Source: Rhizobium sp. N324 (GTDB taxonomy: Bacteria > Pseudomonadota > Alphaproteobacteria > Rhizobiales > Rhizobiaceae). Taken from it: a DNA stretch of 64,000 nt. Positions 8,637-16,985 of the stretch are shown in pieces (within the stretch, counting starts at the first letter, position 1; every line of letters starts with the position of its first letter). The stretch covers positions 2,855,001 through 2,919,000 of the forward strand of contig NZ_CP013630.1 of the NCBI RefSeq assembly GCF_001664485.1, written 5' to 3'. The notes below the pieces were generated by a model that saw nothing but the letters and a program-made list of their open reading frames with translations, made no database searches and was not told the origin of the DNA. Both the position numbers and the translations under genes were made by a program.

Positions 8637-9184
8637 ATGTCAGGCATCAGGATCGAACCGATCGCTGCTGCCCATATCGACAGTTTTCATCGTGCGCTCG
8701 ATGTGGTCGCACGGGAGAAAAAATACCTGTCCATGCTGGAAGCAACACCGCTGCCGCAGACGCACGAGTTCGTCATGGGCATGATTGCCAAAGGCAATCC
8801 GCAATTCGTTGCTATCGCGCAAAACGAGGTTGTCGGCTGGTGCGACATCAGCCGGCATTTCTTTCCTTCGCACGCCCATCGCGGAAAACTCGGAATGGGG
8901 ATCATTCCCGCCTACCGCGGCCAGGTCTCGGTCGAAAGCTCATCGAAACGACATCGAGAGCCGCGTGGGAAACCGGCTTTATCAGGATCGAACTTGATGT
9001 TTACGAGGACAACACCCGTGCAATCGCACTCTATGAAAAACTCGGTTTCGTGCGCGAGGGTATGATCCGCCGCGCCGCGCGTATCGACGGCCGGTTCATC
9101 GATGCAATCGGCATGGCGCTTTTGTTCGATGAGCGCGGCTCGAGGTGGAGCCTTCGTCGGCGATGTGGGGTCGACGCATGGTAG
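8637..9184 (+). pseudogene. GNAT family N-acetyltransferase, frameshifted
   Basis: Two frames together make one complete GNAT protein. The first (ATG 8637) gives MSGIRIEPIAAAHIDSFHRA up to MGIIPAYRGQ. The acetyl-CoA loop then continues in another frame as GLGRKLIETTSRAAWETGF ... IELDVYEDNTRAIALYEKLG to the stop at 9184. The break is at about 8923: GGCCAGGTCTCGG where GGCCAGGGTCTCGG would keep the frame, i.e. one G missing. The codon pattern stays coding on both sides, so the lesion is recent or a sequencing error. As read, the first frame stops at 9065 and lacks the catalytic core. Confidence 0.85.
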
Positions 9185-9210
9185 CAGACGTATGCGCGTA
9201 GCCTTCAAGA

Positions 9211-9367
9211 GAGCCGCATCCTAGGTGCCCCGCAGGGGCCTCGAAGGACGAGGTGGGTGTGCCGACGTCAGACAAATGCAAGAAGCACCGTTGCGGCGTG
9301 CTTCGAGGCTCCGCCCTGCGGGCTGCGCACCTCAGCATGAGGGAGGTTGGAGGATGCCGCGCCCCAA
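9211..9367. repeat. Intergenic repeat, copy 1 of a local duplication
   Basis: About 157 bp, repeated 229 bp downstream at 9440-9597 with few differences. Shared blocks are GGTGCCCCGCAGGGGCCTCG, AATGCAAGAAGCACCGTTGC and CATGAGGGAGGTTGGAGGAT. Each copy carries short inverted repeats (TGCCCCGCAGGGGC; CCGCCCTGCGGGC). It is non-coding and of the dispersed alphaproteobacterial type; the same core CCTCGAAGGACGAGG is present near 63403. Confidence 0.75.
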
Positions 9368-9439
9368 TCAAGAGGCAGTGGAATACCGTGATTTTGCTCC
9401 CACCCACTGTTAGGTCGCCGCTCGCGCCGGCGCCCAAGC

Positions 9440-9597
9440 GAGCCTCATCCTGAGGTGCCCCGCAGGGGCCTCGAAGGACGAGGCGGGTAGCCGACATCAG
9501 ACGAATGCAAGAAGCACCGTTGCGGCGTGCGTCGAGGCTCCGCCCTGCGGGCTGCGCTCCTCAGCATGAGGGAGGTTGGAGGATGCCGCGCCCTCGA
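9440..9597. repeat. Intergenic repeat, copy 2 of a local duplication
   Basis: Second copy of the 9211-9367 element in the same orientation. Here the first hairpin is more complete (CCTCATCCTGAGG instead of CCGCATCCTAGG), so this copy is probably closer to the family consensus. It occupies the gap before the beta-propeller gene's stop at 9648. Confidence 0.75.
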
Positions 9598-9647
9598 TAA
9601 GAAAGTGTTGGAGGGTGGCGCTCCGCCCTACCACGCCGGCACCACCC

Positions 9648-10289
9648 TCACTCCGGCCGGCGCACCGCGCGGATCTTGCCGCTGCCGCCGCCTCCGCAGA
9701 AGAAGCGGTCGGCGCCGTCGGATTCAAGGCCGGAGACGCCGGTGCCTTCGGGCATGTCGAGTCGCTCCAGCACCTCCCCTGTTTCGGGGTCGATGCGCCT
9801 GACGTCGCTGTCGTCGCCCTCCCAGGTGCCGTGCCAGAGCTGGCCGTCGATCCAGGTGACGCCTGTCACGACGCGGTTGGATTCGATGGTGCGCAGGATC
9901 TTGCCGGTTTCCGGGTCGATCTGATGGATCCTGCGGCCGCGGTGCTGGCCGACCCAGAGCGTGCCCTCGGCCCAGGCAAGGCCGGAATCGCCGCCATTGC
10001 CGGGTGCGGGAATGGTGGAAAGGATACGGCCAGTCTTCGGGTCGATCTTGTGAATGACATCCTCGGCGATCTGATAAAGGAATTCGCCGTCGAAAGCCGT
10101 CCCCGCGTGCGACGCGACCTCGATCGAGCGTACCACCTCGCCGCTTGCGGGATCGAGCGCGTTCAACCGGTCGCCTGAGGCAAACCAGACGTGCTCGCCG
10201 TCGAAGGTGACACCGTTGACGCGCTCGGCGCCGGGAAAGGGTCCATATTCACGCAGGATATTCGCAGCCGATTTCTTCATCTTTTCCAT
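9648..10289 (-). CDS. Small beta-propeller protein (glutamine cyclotransferase / Vgb-like)
   Basis: 213 residues made of repeated blades of the form IDPETGKILRTIES, LDPASGEVVRSIEV and IDPKTGRILSTIPA, each followed by a W-containing strand (HVWFASGD, TLWVGQH, QLWHGTWEG). This is the repeat type of glutaminyl-peptide cyclotransferase-like and streptogramin-lyase-like propellers. No signal peptide is seen, so it is cytoplasmic. ATG 10289 or ATG 10280 could start it. It follows the HTH regulator gene on the same strand (36-bp gap), suggesting one transcript. Activity unknown. Confidence 0.7.
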   Translation of the reverse strand: MEKMKKSAANILREYGPFPGAERVNGVTFDGEHVWFASGDRLNALDPASGEVVRSIEVASHAGTAFDGEFLYQIAEDVIHKIDPKTGRILSTIPAPGNGGDSGLAWAEGTLWVGQHRGRRIHQIDPETGKILRTIESNRVVTGVTWIDGQLWHGTWEGDDSDVRRIDPETGEVLERLDMPEGTGVSGLESDGADRFFCGGGGSGKIRAVRRPE

Positions 10290-10325
10290 CCCTGTGGTTC
10301 GAGCATCACGATCAGTCAGCCCACA

Positions 10326-11546
10326 TTAATCGCTCGGCAGCGGCCCGGGGAGTAACAAGATCGTCGGGAAACCTGGCAGCGGCGGGCTCATCCAGCGCCG
10401 TGCCCGCCCGCGCCCCAGCGATTGCACCTTGCCTTCTCCAGCCAGGGAATCCAGCGCCCGCTGCACGGTGCGGGGGCTGGCGGCAAGCGCGATCGCCAGC
10501 GCCGAACTCGACCACGCCTCCCCGTCGGCCAGAAATGCGAGCACCGCCCCGTGAGGACCTTCGACGAGCGGCGAAAGCACGGCAATCTCCCGGGCACCGA
10601 GCGGCGAAAGCGCAAAGCCGCGCTTCGTCGCCGAAACTTCCGCCAGCCCCCGCAGTTCGACGCGCAGCCGGCCGATCTCGACCCGCAGCCGGGCGCGATG
10701 CGATTCATCGGCGTGTTTGCCGCGGAAGGCACGCGCAATCAGCGTGCCCCTTGCCACATCCCCCGGCCAGGCTTCGGCCAGCGTACGGGCAAGTGCAAAC
10801 AGCACCGGTCGCGTCGCCAGCGACACGGCGGTGCCCGCGTTCCACACAACATGACGGCAGGCATCGACGACGAGCGTGCCGGAGGAAAGCAGCGCTTCCA
10901 CCTCGGCCAGCAGCAGCGGCCGTTCCCGCCCGCGCGACATCAGCCGCGCCGCCGGAGTGTCGAGCACCAGCGCGGCGGCTTCGACCTCCGCCGTCAAAGC
11001 GGGGATAGCGGCCGCGCGCGCCGCCAGCCCTGCCCGATCGAGGGCGGCGCGAGCGGCCTGCGTCTGCAGCCGCCGGACGGCGATGCCGGCCGCCACCAGT
11101 TCGTGGGCAGCCCGCAGAGCCGGCGGCAGCGGCGTCGGATCGAGCGCTGCGAGCGCGCGTTCAGCCTCGTCGAGGCGGCCGATCAGCACCAGCCGGCGGA
11201 TCGTGACATTGCCCGCATGGGCGGCATTGACCCTGTCTCCATGCGCTTCCAGCACCCTGCGCGCAGTTTCCAACGCCTTCGGCGGCCAGATGAGATCGCG
11301 CGAAACGAGCGCGATCTCGGCCTCGGCGACCACGCAACGCGCCCGCGCCACCGCCTCCCGCGGGCCAAAGGCCCGAGCCGCACTCTTCAAGAGCGCCTTG
11401 GCGCGGACGAGATCGCCGAGCTGGGCCATTGCGATGCCGCGCAGCGCCAGCGCCGGCGCATCGTCGCGCAATGCCACCCGCTTCAGCGCGCCGAGTGCAT
11501 CGCCCGTCGCCAGCGCTCGCGCCGCGGCCGTGATCAGCGAGTCCAT
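10326..11546 (-). CDS. TPR-like protein with C-terminal DNA-binding region
   Basis: 406 residues, unusually rich in Ala/Arg/Leu. Residues ~1-190 are helical repeats (LALRGIAMAQLGDLVRAKAL, NAAHAGNVTIRRLVLIGRLD). The C-terminal ~130 residues contain a winged-helix-like segment (GAREIAVLSPLVEGPHGAVL, then SSALAIALAASPRTVQRALD with a helix-turn-helix look). It is annotated as a transcriptional regulator by resemblance only. It is divergent from the DUF899 operon at 11666 and upstream of the beta-propeller gene, and probably controls one or both. Confidence 0.65.
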   Translation of the reverse strand: MDSLITAAARALATGDALGALKRVALRDDAPALALRGIAMAQLGDLVRAKALLKSAARAFGPREAVARARCVVAEAEIALVSRDLIWPPKALETARRVLEAHGDRVNAAHAGNVTIRRLVLIGRLDEAERALAALDPTPLPPALRAAHELVAAGIAVRRLQTQAARAALDRAGLAARAAAIPALTAEVEAAALVLDTPAARLMSRGRERPLLLAEVEALLSSGTLVVDACRHVVWNAGTAVSLATRPVLFALARTLAEAWPGDVARGTLIARAFRGKHADESHRARLRVEIGRLRVELRGLAEVSATKRGFALSPLGAREIAVLSPLVEGPHGAVLAFLADGEAWSSSALAIALAASPRTVQRALDSLAGEGKVQSLGRGRARRWMSPPLPGFPTILLLPGPLPSD

Positions 11547-11665
11547 TCAAATCCCGTCACACTTGTCACTCCCGCCATTTCTCCGCCCGGCCGTAATCTG
11601 CGTGAGACCGGCAGGCAACACTGCGCCGGATGCTACGACGATAGACAGGCAAAGGAGAAGACCCC

Positions 11666-12463
11666 ATGACGGCACAGCTCAACGCAACACGCCAGCAATG
11701 GCTGGCAGCCAGGCTCGATCTGCTCGAGGAGGAGAAGGAATTGACGCGGCGGAGCGACGCGCTGGCGGTCAAGCGCCAGCAATTGCCGCGTGTCGGGATC
11801 GATAAGGAATACAGCTTCGACACTGAAGGCGGCAACATCTCGCTGAAAGACCTCTTCGGCGGCCGTTCACAGCTTCTCGTCTATCACTTCATGTTCGGGC
11901 CTGATTATACCGCCGGATGCCCGTCCTGCTCCTCGATCGCCGACGGTTTCAACGGCGTCTTCGTTCATCTCGAAAACCACGATGTCGCCTTTTGGGCGGT
12001 GTCGCGCGCGCCGCTCGCGAAGCTTCAGACTTTCAAACAGCGCATGGGCTGGAGCTTCCCCTGGGCCTCGTCCTTCGGCAGCGATTTCAACGGCGATTTC
12101 AGCGTCTGGTTCAGCGCCGAAGATCAGCGCCGGGGCGATATAGAATACAACTACCGGCGTGAGCCGCCCGCCCCTGAACCGCTTGCTGGTAAAACAGTGC
12201 AGGAATGGCAGTCGAGCGGCGGCGAAGGTCCGGTCGGCCAAATCGCATCCATGACCGGCACCGACGTCATGACTTATACCCGCGACCGGCCCGGAGTCAG
12301 CGCCTTCGAGCTTATCGACGACGCCGTCTACCACAGTTATTCCAGCTATGCCCGCGGGCTCGACGGGCTCTGGGGCATGTACCAATGGCTCGACCGCGCA
12401 CCCAAGGGCCGCAACGAAACCGGCATCTGGTGGCGCCATCACGACCGCTACGGCAAGGAGTAA
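11666..12463 (+). CDS. DUF899 family (thioredoxin-fold-like) protein
   Basis: 265 residues, ATG after AAAGGAGAAGACCCC. The DUF899 hallmarks are all visible: QWLAARLDLLEEEKELTR at the N-terminus, LVYHFMFGPDYTAGCPSCSS (CxxC) near residue 75, and the C-terminal GLDGLWGMYQWLDRAPKGRN. The family has a thioredoxin-like fold with a conserved C-P-S-C; a redox role is plausible but unproven. It is followed 5 bp later by a small membrane-protein gene and is divergent from the HTH gene. Confidence 0.9.
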   Translation: MTAQLNATRQQWLAARLDLLEEEKELTRRSDALAVKRQQLPRVGIDKEYSFDTEGGNISLKDLFGGRSQLLVYHFMFGPDYTAGCPSCSSIADGFNGVFVHLENHDVAFWAVSRAPLAKLQTFKQRMGWSFPWASSFGSDFNGDFSVWFSAEDQRRGDIEYNYRREPPAPEPLAGKTVQEWQSSGGEGPVGQIASMTGTDVMTYTRDRPGVSAFELIDDAVYHSYSSYARGLDGLWGMYQWLDRAPKGRNETGIWWRHHDRYGKE

Positions 12464-12468
12464 CGGCG

Positions 12469-12825
12469 ATGCTGCGTTCGGCCCACACTCCAAAGAGAGG
12501 CGACGGCAACGCTTCGCTCAACAGCGCCGAATGGCTCTCGCTGGCCGCCGCAGCAGACGGATCAGCTGCTAAGTCGAGCGCTGCTCGCCCAGGCGGCGGG
12601 ATCGTCACCCATGCTGCGAATTGGCTATCACTCGCCGCCGCCCCAACCTTCGCGCTTATGGCGCTGCTGACGGCCGCCACCGGCAGCGCCGACATGATCT
12701 GCACCACGACGCGGAATGCCTTCCCGATCGACGGAATGGTTGCGATGTACCTGTTGATGAGCAGCTTCCACCTGACGCCCTGGCTACGTCTGGCTGCCGG
12801 CTGGCGAGGTTTGAGCGGGCGGTGA
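12469..12825 (+). CDS. Small hypothetical membrane protein
   Basis: 118 residues, ATG 5 nt after the DUF899 stop; the AAGGAG ribosome site lies at the end of the DUF899 gene, so the two are cotranscribed. The first ~55 residues are Ser/Ala-rich and polar. The C-terminal half holds two hydrophobic segments (WLSLAAAPTFALMALLTAAT and GMVAMYLLMSSFHLTPWLRL). No family recognised with certainty. Confidence 0.6.
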   Translation: MLRSAHTPKRGDGNASLNSAEWLSLAAAADGSAAKSSAARPGGGIVTHAANWLSLAAAPTFALMALLTAATGSADMICTTTRNAFPIDGMVAMYLLMSSFHLTPWLRLAAGWRGLSGR

Positions 12826-12850
12826 TTGCGCCAAGCGCCGCCACATCCTC

Positions 12851-12906
12851 CTCCGTCATTCCTGTCCTCGGGCTTCGACCCGAGGAGTGTCACAGCAGTG
12901 ACGGAG
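12851..12906. repeat. Mosaic hairpin repeat (CTCCGTCATTCCTG family)
   Basis: Outer arms CTCCGTCA (12851-12858) and TGACGGAG (12899-12906) enclose a perfect inner hairpin CCTCGGG/CCCGAGG (12866-12885, loop CTTCGA). The outer module matches the hairpin at 6252; the inner CCTCGGG module recurs at 49183 and 54094. It lies in the 12826-13021 gap between convergent genes. Confidence 0.7.
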
Positions 12907-13021
12907 ATTGCGTGTGCTTGCCAAACCTTCTTCTGGCGGGCCAGGGCGGGGCGATAGATTCCTCGTTCCACACTGCTCCACTCCGCCGTCTCTGGCTCTC
13001 CACCTTACCGACGCGCCGCAT

Positions 13022-13663
13022 TCATGCCTTCACCTCGATGAAGTCGATCGGCCCGCCGGCAACGTCATCATTAAAGACCGCGCATGATAGCTTGCCGCCG
13101 AAGACGCAGCCGCTGTCGATGTTGGTGCGGCTTCCTGTCGTCACCGGATTGGACAGTGAGGGAGTATGGCCGTGGACCAGATGTTTGCCCCAATAGTCGC
13201 TGGACCCACCGGGAGGGAACCGTAGCCAGAGAAGATCGCGCTTGGTCTGCCGTTCCAGCGGAAATTCCGGAACAAGGCCGGCATGGACAAAGATGCGATA
13301 TCGATCAACATGCATGAGGGGACGATCGTCAGCCCATTGCAAATGCTGAGGCGAAACCCTGCCATCATAGGACATTTCGGTTTCAAGTCCGCCGTTGCTG
13401 ATCCACACGTCTCTGCTGTCGCTGTCGGCATAAGCGGCAACCATCATGTCCTCATGATTGCCTTTGAGGCAGATCCATCGCCACCGGTCGGACGCACCGG
13501 CAATGACCCGATCGACGACACTTTTGCTGTCTGGCCCGCGATCGATATAATCGCCAAGGAAGACGACCGTGCCTTCGGACGCATAAGCCTCGATACGATC
13601 GATCATCCTTTTCAGTGGATCGATACAGCCGTGGATATCACCGATGGCGAACGTGTAGCGCAT
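13022..13663 (-). CDS. Metallophosphoesterase, PPP Ser/Thr phosphatase-like
   Basis: 213 residues with the full PPP/calcineurin-like set: GDIHGCID (residue ~8), GDYIDRGPDS (~37), KGNHEDM (~70), a metal-binding His in IFVHAGLVP and a distal VHGHTPS. Dinuclear metal catalysis is therefore intact. Bacterial PPPs of this length (PrpA/Bsu-like) remove phosphate from proteins or small molecules such as Ap4A. It precedes no obvious kinase; its upstream neighbour on the same strand is an ADP-ribosylglycohydrolase, 183 bp away. Confidence 0.9.
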   Translation of the reverse strand: MRYTFAIGDIHGCIDPLKRMIDRIEAYASEGTVVFLGDYIDRGPDSKSVVDRVIAGASDRWRWICLKGNHEDMMVAAYADSDSRDVWISNGGLETEMSYDGRVSPQHLQWADDRPLMHVDRYRIFVHAGLVPEFPLERQTKRDLLWLRFPPGGSSDYWGKHLVHGHTPSLSNPVTTGSRTNIDSGCVFGGKLSCAVFNDDVAGGPIDFIEVKA

Positions 13664-13846
13664 GCTTCGTTTTTAGAACCTGTTGGGAGCCAGGTGAAGT
13701 CCGGATCGCCGTGGCGGATCTCAATACTGCCGACAGAAAATCCGACTCATTTCCTGGCACTTACAGCGATTGCCTCGCCTTTGGCTTGAGTTCACATATT
13801 GATCGCCGCATCGGCCATGCCTAGTCCGTGGATGGGTACGGCATTG

Positions 13847-14800
13847 CTAGCCAGCCCTCTTCAACAACTGGCTGGCCAGCTCGATGCAATCAACCGGCCA
13901 ATATAGTTCAGGCCTTGGATGCGTGACCTTTGGGTTTCCCTCGTGCGGTCGGCAGGAAAGTATCGTTTCACGCCACCGGCTGGGAATTGCGCACTCCCCA
14001 TGAATCGCACCGAGCAGCGCTCCGGCAATCGCCGCGTTCGTATCCGTATCGCCACCGTTTGAGACGGTGCTCACGACGCCGTCCTCCAAGGAATTCGAAT
14101 GCAGCAATTGAAAAATGGCATTCTGAAATGCGATCAGGACCCAGCCCTGTTGATTCACGAAGTCCTTTGGCGGTTCCTTTTCGGCGGCGGTGATTGCATC
14201 ACGAATGCTGGGATCGACACCAAGCTCATCGGACCATTTTCTGATCGCCTGATAAACATCTCGAGGCGTCGGGCCTTCGGCAATCGAGTAGGATAGCGCG
14301 CGAGTAAAGAGATTGTTGATCTGCCGGCACACAGGATTCGGATGTGTGATGATGGCGTCCTGTTCCGCCCACAACCCAACCTGTTCGGTTGAAAACTGAG
14401 ATCCAAATATGCCGAGAGGTGACACACGCATGAGCGCACCGTTGGCTTGGCTTTGGTGATCAGGCTCATAGCGAATTCCATTATATACCGTCCGGCCAAT
14501 GTCGAAAGGCTTGGATGCCAGCCAGTCTTCATAGGCACGTCGGGCTGCGTCCTGAGCATATATTCCTTCTGCGACAATCGATCTGGCCAAAGCCAGCGCC
14601 ATCTCGGAGTCATCGGTTGGTTGACCGGCAATGGTGTTCCAAGCGCCACCATCATGAATTTCGCGAACGCCATGGGGATATTTTTGGCGTATTTCTTGAG
14701 GCGTCTGAAATTCCACCAGCGAGCCAAGTGCATCCCCTGCCAGTTGACCGAGAATACACCCGATTGCCCGGGACACCGTTGTATTATTTATGATTCTCAT
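13847..14800 (-). CDS. ADP-ribosylglycohydrolase family protein
   Basis: 317 residues; ATG 14800 (AGAGGC upstream) is preferred over the in-frame TTG 14836. The family's metal sites are present: QPTDDSEMALALARSIV near the N-terminus and SNGGDTDTNAAIAGALLGA near residue 250, plus GQLAGDALGSLVEF. Members (DraG/ARH-like) hydrolyse ADP-ribose from arginine or from small substrates using two Mg ions. There is no DraT-like transferase in the window and no nitrogenase gene, so the substrate is open. Codon use here looks less GC-rich than its neighbours. Confidence 0.88.
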   Translation of the reverse strand: MRIINNTTVSRAIGCILGQLAGDALGSLVEFQTPQEIRQKYPHGVREIHDGGAWNTIAGQPTDDSEMALALARSIVAEGIYAQDAARRAYEDWLASKPFDIGRTVYNGIRYEPDHQSQANGALMRVSPLGIFGSQFSTEQVGLWAEQDAIITHPNPVCRQINNLFTRALSYSIAEGPTPRDVYQAIRKWSDELGVDPSIRDAITAAEKEPPKDFVNQQGWVLIAFQNAIFQLLHSNSLEDGVVSTVSNGGDTDTNAAIAGALLGAIHGECAIPSRWRETILSCRPHEGNPKVTHPRPELYWPVDCIELASQLLKRAG

Positions 14801-15029
14801 GCAGCCTCTGGCAAGTAGTGAAGCGCTTTGATGCAATCGCGCTGTGATGCGAGTGGCGCAACCCGCTAAGCAACGATACTAATCCGCGCAGGTTTCCGCT
14901 AGTCGTGGCGATGTTCGAGCGGCCGCAATCGGCGCAAAACAAAAGCCCTCATCCCCGACTGTCTTCAAGGCCGGAATTGTGTCATGACCCATCGACCACA
15001 GGCACAACAGCTCCAGGTGCGGCATTAAC

Positions 15030-16052
15030 ATGAAGAAGATCGGTTTCCTCTCGTTCGGGCATTGGACGCCCTCGCCTCAATCGCAGACGCGCTCGGCAGG
15101 CGACGCGCTGCTGCAATCGATCGACCTTGCCGTCGCGGCCGAGGAACTCGGTGCCGACGGGGCGTATTTTCGGGTGCATCATTTCGCCCGCCAGTTGGCC
15201 GCGCCCTTCCCGCTGCTATCAGCGGTCGGCGCAAGAACCAGCCGGATCGAGATCGGCACCGCCGTCATCGACATGCGCTACGAAAACCCGCTCTACATGG
15301 CCGAGGATGCCGGTGCCGCCGATCTCATCGCCGGCGGCAGGCTGCAGCTCGGCATCAGCCGCGGCTCGCCCGAGCAGGTGATCGATGGCTGGCGCCATTT
15401 CGGCTATGGCCCGCCCGAAGGCCAGAGCGAGGCCGACATGGCGCGGCGCCACGCCGAAGTCTTCCTCGAAGTGCTGCGCGGCGAAGGTTTTGCCAAACCC
15501 AATCCGCGGCCGATGTTTCCCAATCCGCCCGGCCTGCTGCGCCTCGAGCCGCATTCCGAGGGCTTGCGCGAGCGGATTTGGTGGGGCGCAAGCTCCAATG
15601 CCACCGCCGTCTGGGCGGCCAAGCTCGGCATGAACCTGCAGAGCTCGACCCTGAAGGACGACGAGACGGGAGAGCCGTTCCACGTCCAGCAGGCCGACCA
15701 GATCCGCGCCTACCGCGAGGCCTGGAAGGCAGCCGGTCACACGCGCCAGCCGCGCGTCTCGGTCAGCCGCAGCATCTTCGCACTGGTCGACGACCGCGAC
15801 CGCGCCTATTTCGGCTACGGCAACGACGAGGGCGACAAGATCGGCTTCATCGACGAGAAGACCCGGGCGATCTTCGGCCGCAGCTATGCCGCAGAGCCCG
15901 ATGCGCTGATCAAGCAGCTCGCCGAAGACGAGGCGATTGCCGAGGCCGACACGCTGCTGCTCACCGTCCCCAACCAACTCGGCGTCGCCTATAACGCCCA
16001 TGTCATCGAGGCGATCCTGACCCACGTCGCCCCGGCGCTCGGCTGGCGCTGA
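15030..16052 (+). CDS. LLM class flavin-dependent oxidoreductase
   Basis: 340 residues of the bacterial luciferase-like monooxygenase fold: N-terminal MKKIGFLSFGHW strand, LAVAAEELGADGAYFRVHHF, then SRIEIGTAVIDMRYENPLYM and LIAGGRLQLGISRGSP, which form the flavin pocket. Such enzymes use reduced FMN or F420; rhizobial ones are FMN types. No reductase partner is adjacent. ATG 15030 lacks a strong ribosome site but is the only start consistent with the conserved first strand. It is convergent with the AraC gene (11-bp gap). Confidence 0.88.
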   Translation: MKKIGFLSFGHWTPSPQSQTRSAGDALLQSIDLAVAAEELGADGAYFRVHHFARQLAAPFPLLSAVGARTSRIEIGTAVIDMRYENPLYMAEDAGAADLIAGGRLQLGISRGSPEQVIDGWRHFGYGPPEGQSEADMARRHAEVFLEVLRGEGFAKPNPRPMFPNPPGLLRLEPHSEGLRERIWWGASSNATAVWAAKLGMNLQSSTLKDDETGEPFHVQQADQIRAYREAWKAAGHTRQPRVSVSRSIFALVDDRDRAYFGYGNDEGDKIGFIDEKTRAIFGRSYAAEPDALIKQLAEDEAIAEADTLLLTVPNQLGVAYNAHVIEAILTHVAPALGWR

Positions 16053-16063
16053 CGCCCGCCATG

Positions 16064-16888
16064 TCAAACCCGCGGATATCGCGCACGGAACTCACGGGGA
16101 CTGCAGCCCTCGCGTTCGTGAAAGATACGCGAAAAATAAAATGGATCGTCCAGGCCGATCATGGCGGCAATCGTTTCGATCTTTTCGTCGGTCGTTGCCA
16201 ACAGCTGTTTGGCATGATCCATGCGCGCCCGGAGCTGAAATGCTTTGGGAGACAATCCGGTTTGAAGCGTGAACCGCCGGCGCAACGTGGCCGGCGACAT
16301 GTCGTGCTCGGCGGCAAAGGCAGCGAGATCGAGCGGCTGCATCGCCCGCCGCCTGAGCGTTTCGACGATATCGGCCATGTCAGGCCCTACCTGGCGCCGA
16401 TCGGTCGCGCCGCTTGCCTGTCTGGCCGCTGCGATGACGATGTGATGCAGCGTCAGTGCCGCCGAAGCCTGCCCAAGATTGGTATCGTCAAGCAGACCGG
16501 CATGAAGCTTGCCGAAGAGCCGCGCCAGCTCATCGAGATGATGCAGCGCCACGACAGGATGGCGCTCGGCAATGATCCTCAGCCTCACGAAATCCCGCGT
16601 GAAGGATCCTTCGAAAAGCGCCCAGCGCTCGTCCCAGCCGCCTTCGTCGGGAGCGTAGGAATGCACACGGTTGGGAAACAGCCAGAACAGAGCAGGCCCA
16701 CTCAGGCTGAGGTGGCCGCTGGCCTGGGTTTCCAGCCAGCCCTGCCCGCGCTCGACCAGCACGACGGCGAAACTCGGGAGTTTTCGGTCGGTCACCGCAT
16801 GGCGGGCATGCTGCCTGCCGCTGCCTGTGACCGCCAGTCCGCCGGCCGCGTCGAGCGGCGTTCTATAAATTGCCTCGGCGTCTCTCAT
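16064..16888 (-). CDS. AraC family transcriptional regulator
   Basis: 274 residues. The N-terminal ~150 residues are a cupin-like effector domain (SLSGPALFWLFPNRVHSYAP). The C-terminus has two helix-turn-helix motifs: LDLAAFAAEHDMSPATLRRR and KQLLATTDEKIETIAAMIGL followed by DPFYFSRIFHEREGCSPREF, the AraC signature. It is divergent from the PhyH-type dioxygenase gene at 16986 (97-bp gap), its likely target. Confidence 0.92.
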   Translation of the reverse strand: MRDAEAIYRTPLDAAGGLAVTGSGRQHARHAVTDRKLPSFAVVLVERGQGWLETQASGHLSLSGPALFWLFPNRVHSYAPDEGGWDERWALFEGSFTRDFVRLRIIAERHPVVALHHLDELARLFGKLHAGLLDDTNLGQASAALTLHHIVIAAARQASGATDRRQVGPDMADIVETLRRRAMQPLDLAAFAAEHDMSPATLRRRFTLQTGLSPKAFQLRARMDHAKQLLATTDEKIETIAAMIGLDDPFYFSRIFHEREGCSPREFRARYPRV

Positions 16889-16985
16889 GGTGAGCGAAAA
16901 GTCCAGCTATCCATTTCATCCATGTCGGTTATGCCTGCAGATCAGCTAATTAATCGCAAATCAACTCAGACCGGGGAAGGCTGAA

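Noticed and set aside
10422..11669. 415-residue plus-strand frame and an overlapping 309-residue frame
   Set aside because: Antisense to the HTH gene; Arg/Pro-rich and running into the DUF899 start region.
13847..14800. DraG of nitrogenase regulation
   Set aside because: Family residues fit, but there is no draT or nif gene and the sequence alone cannot assign that substrate.
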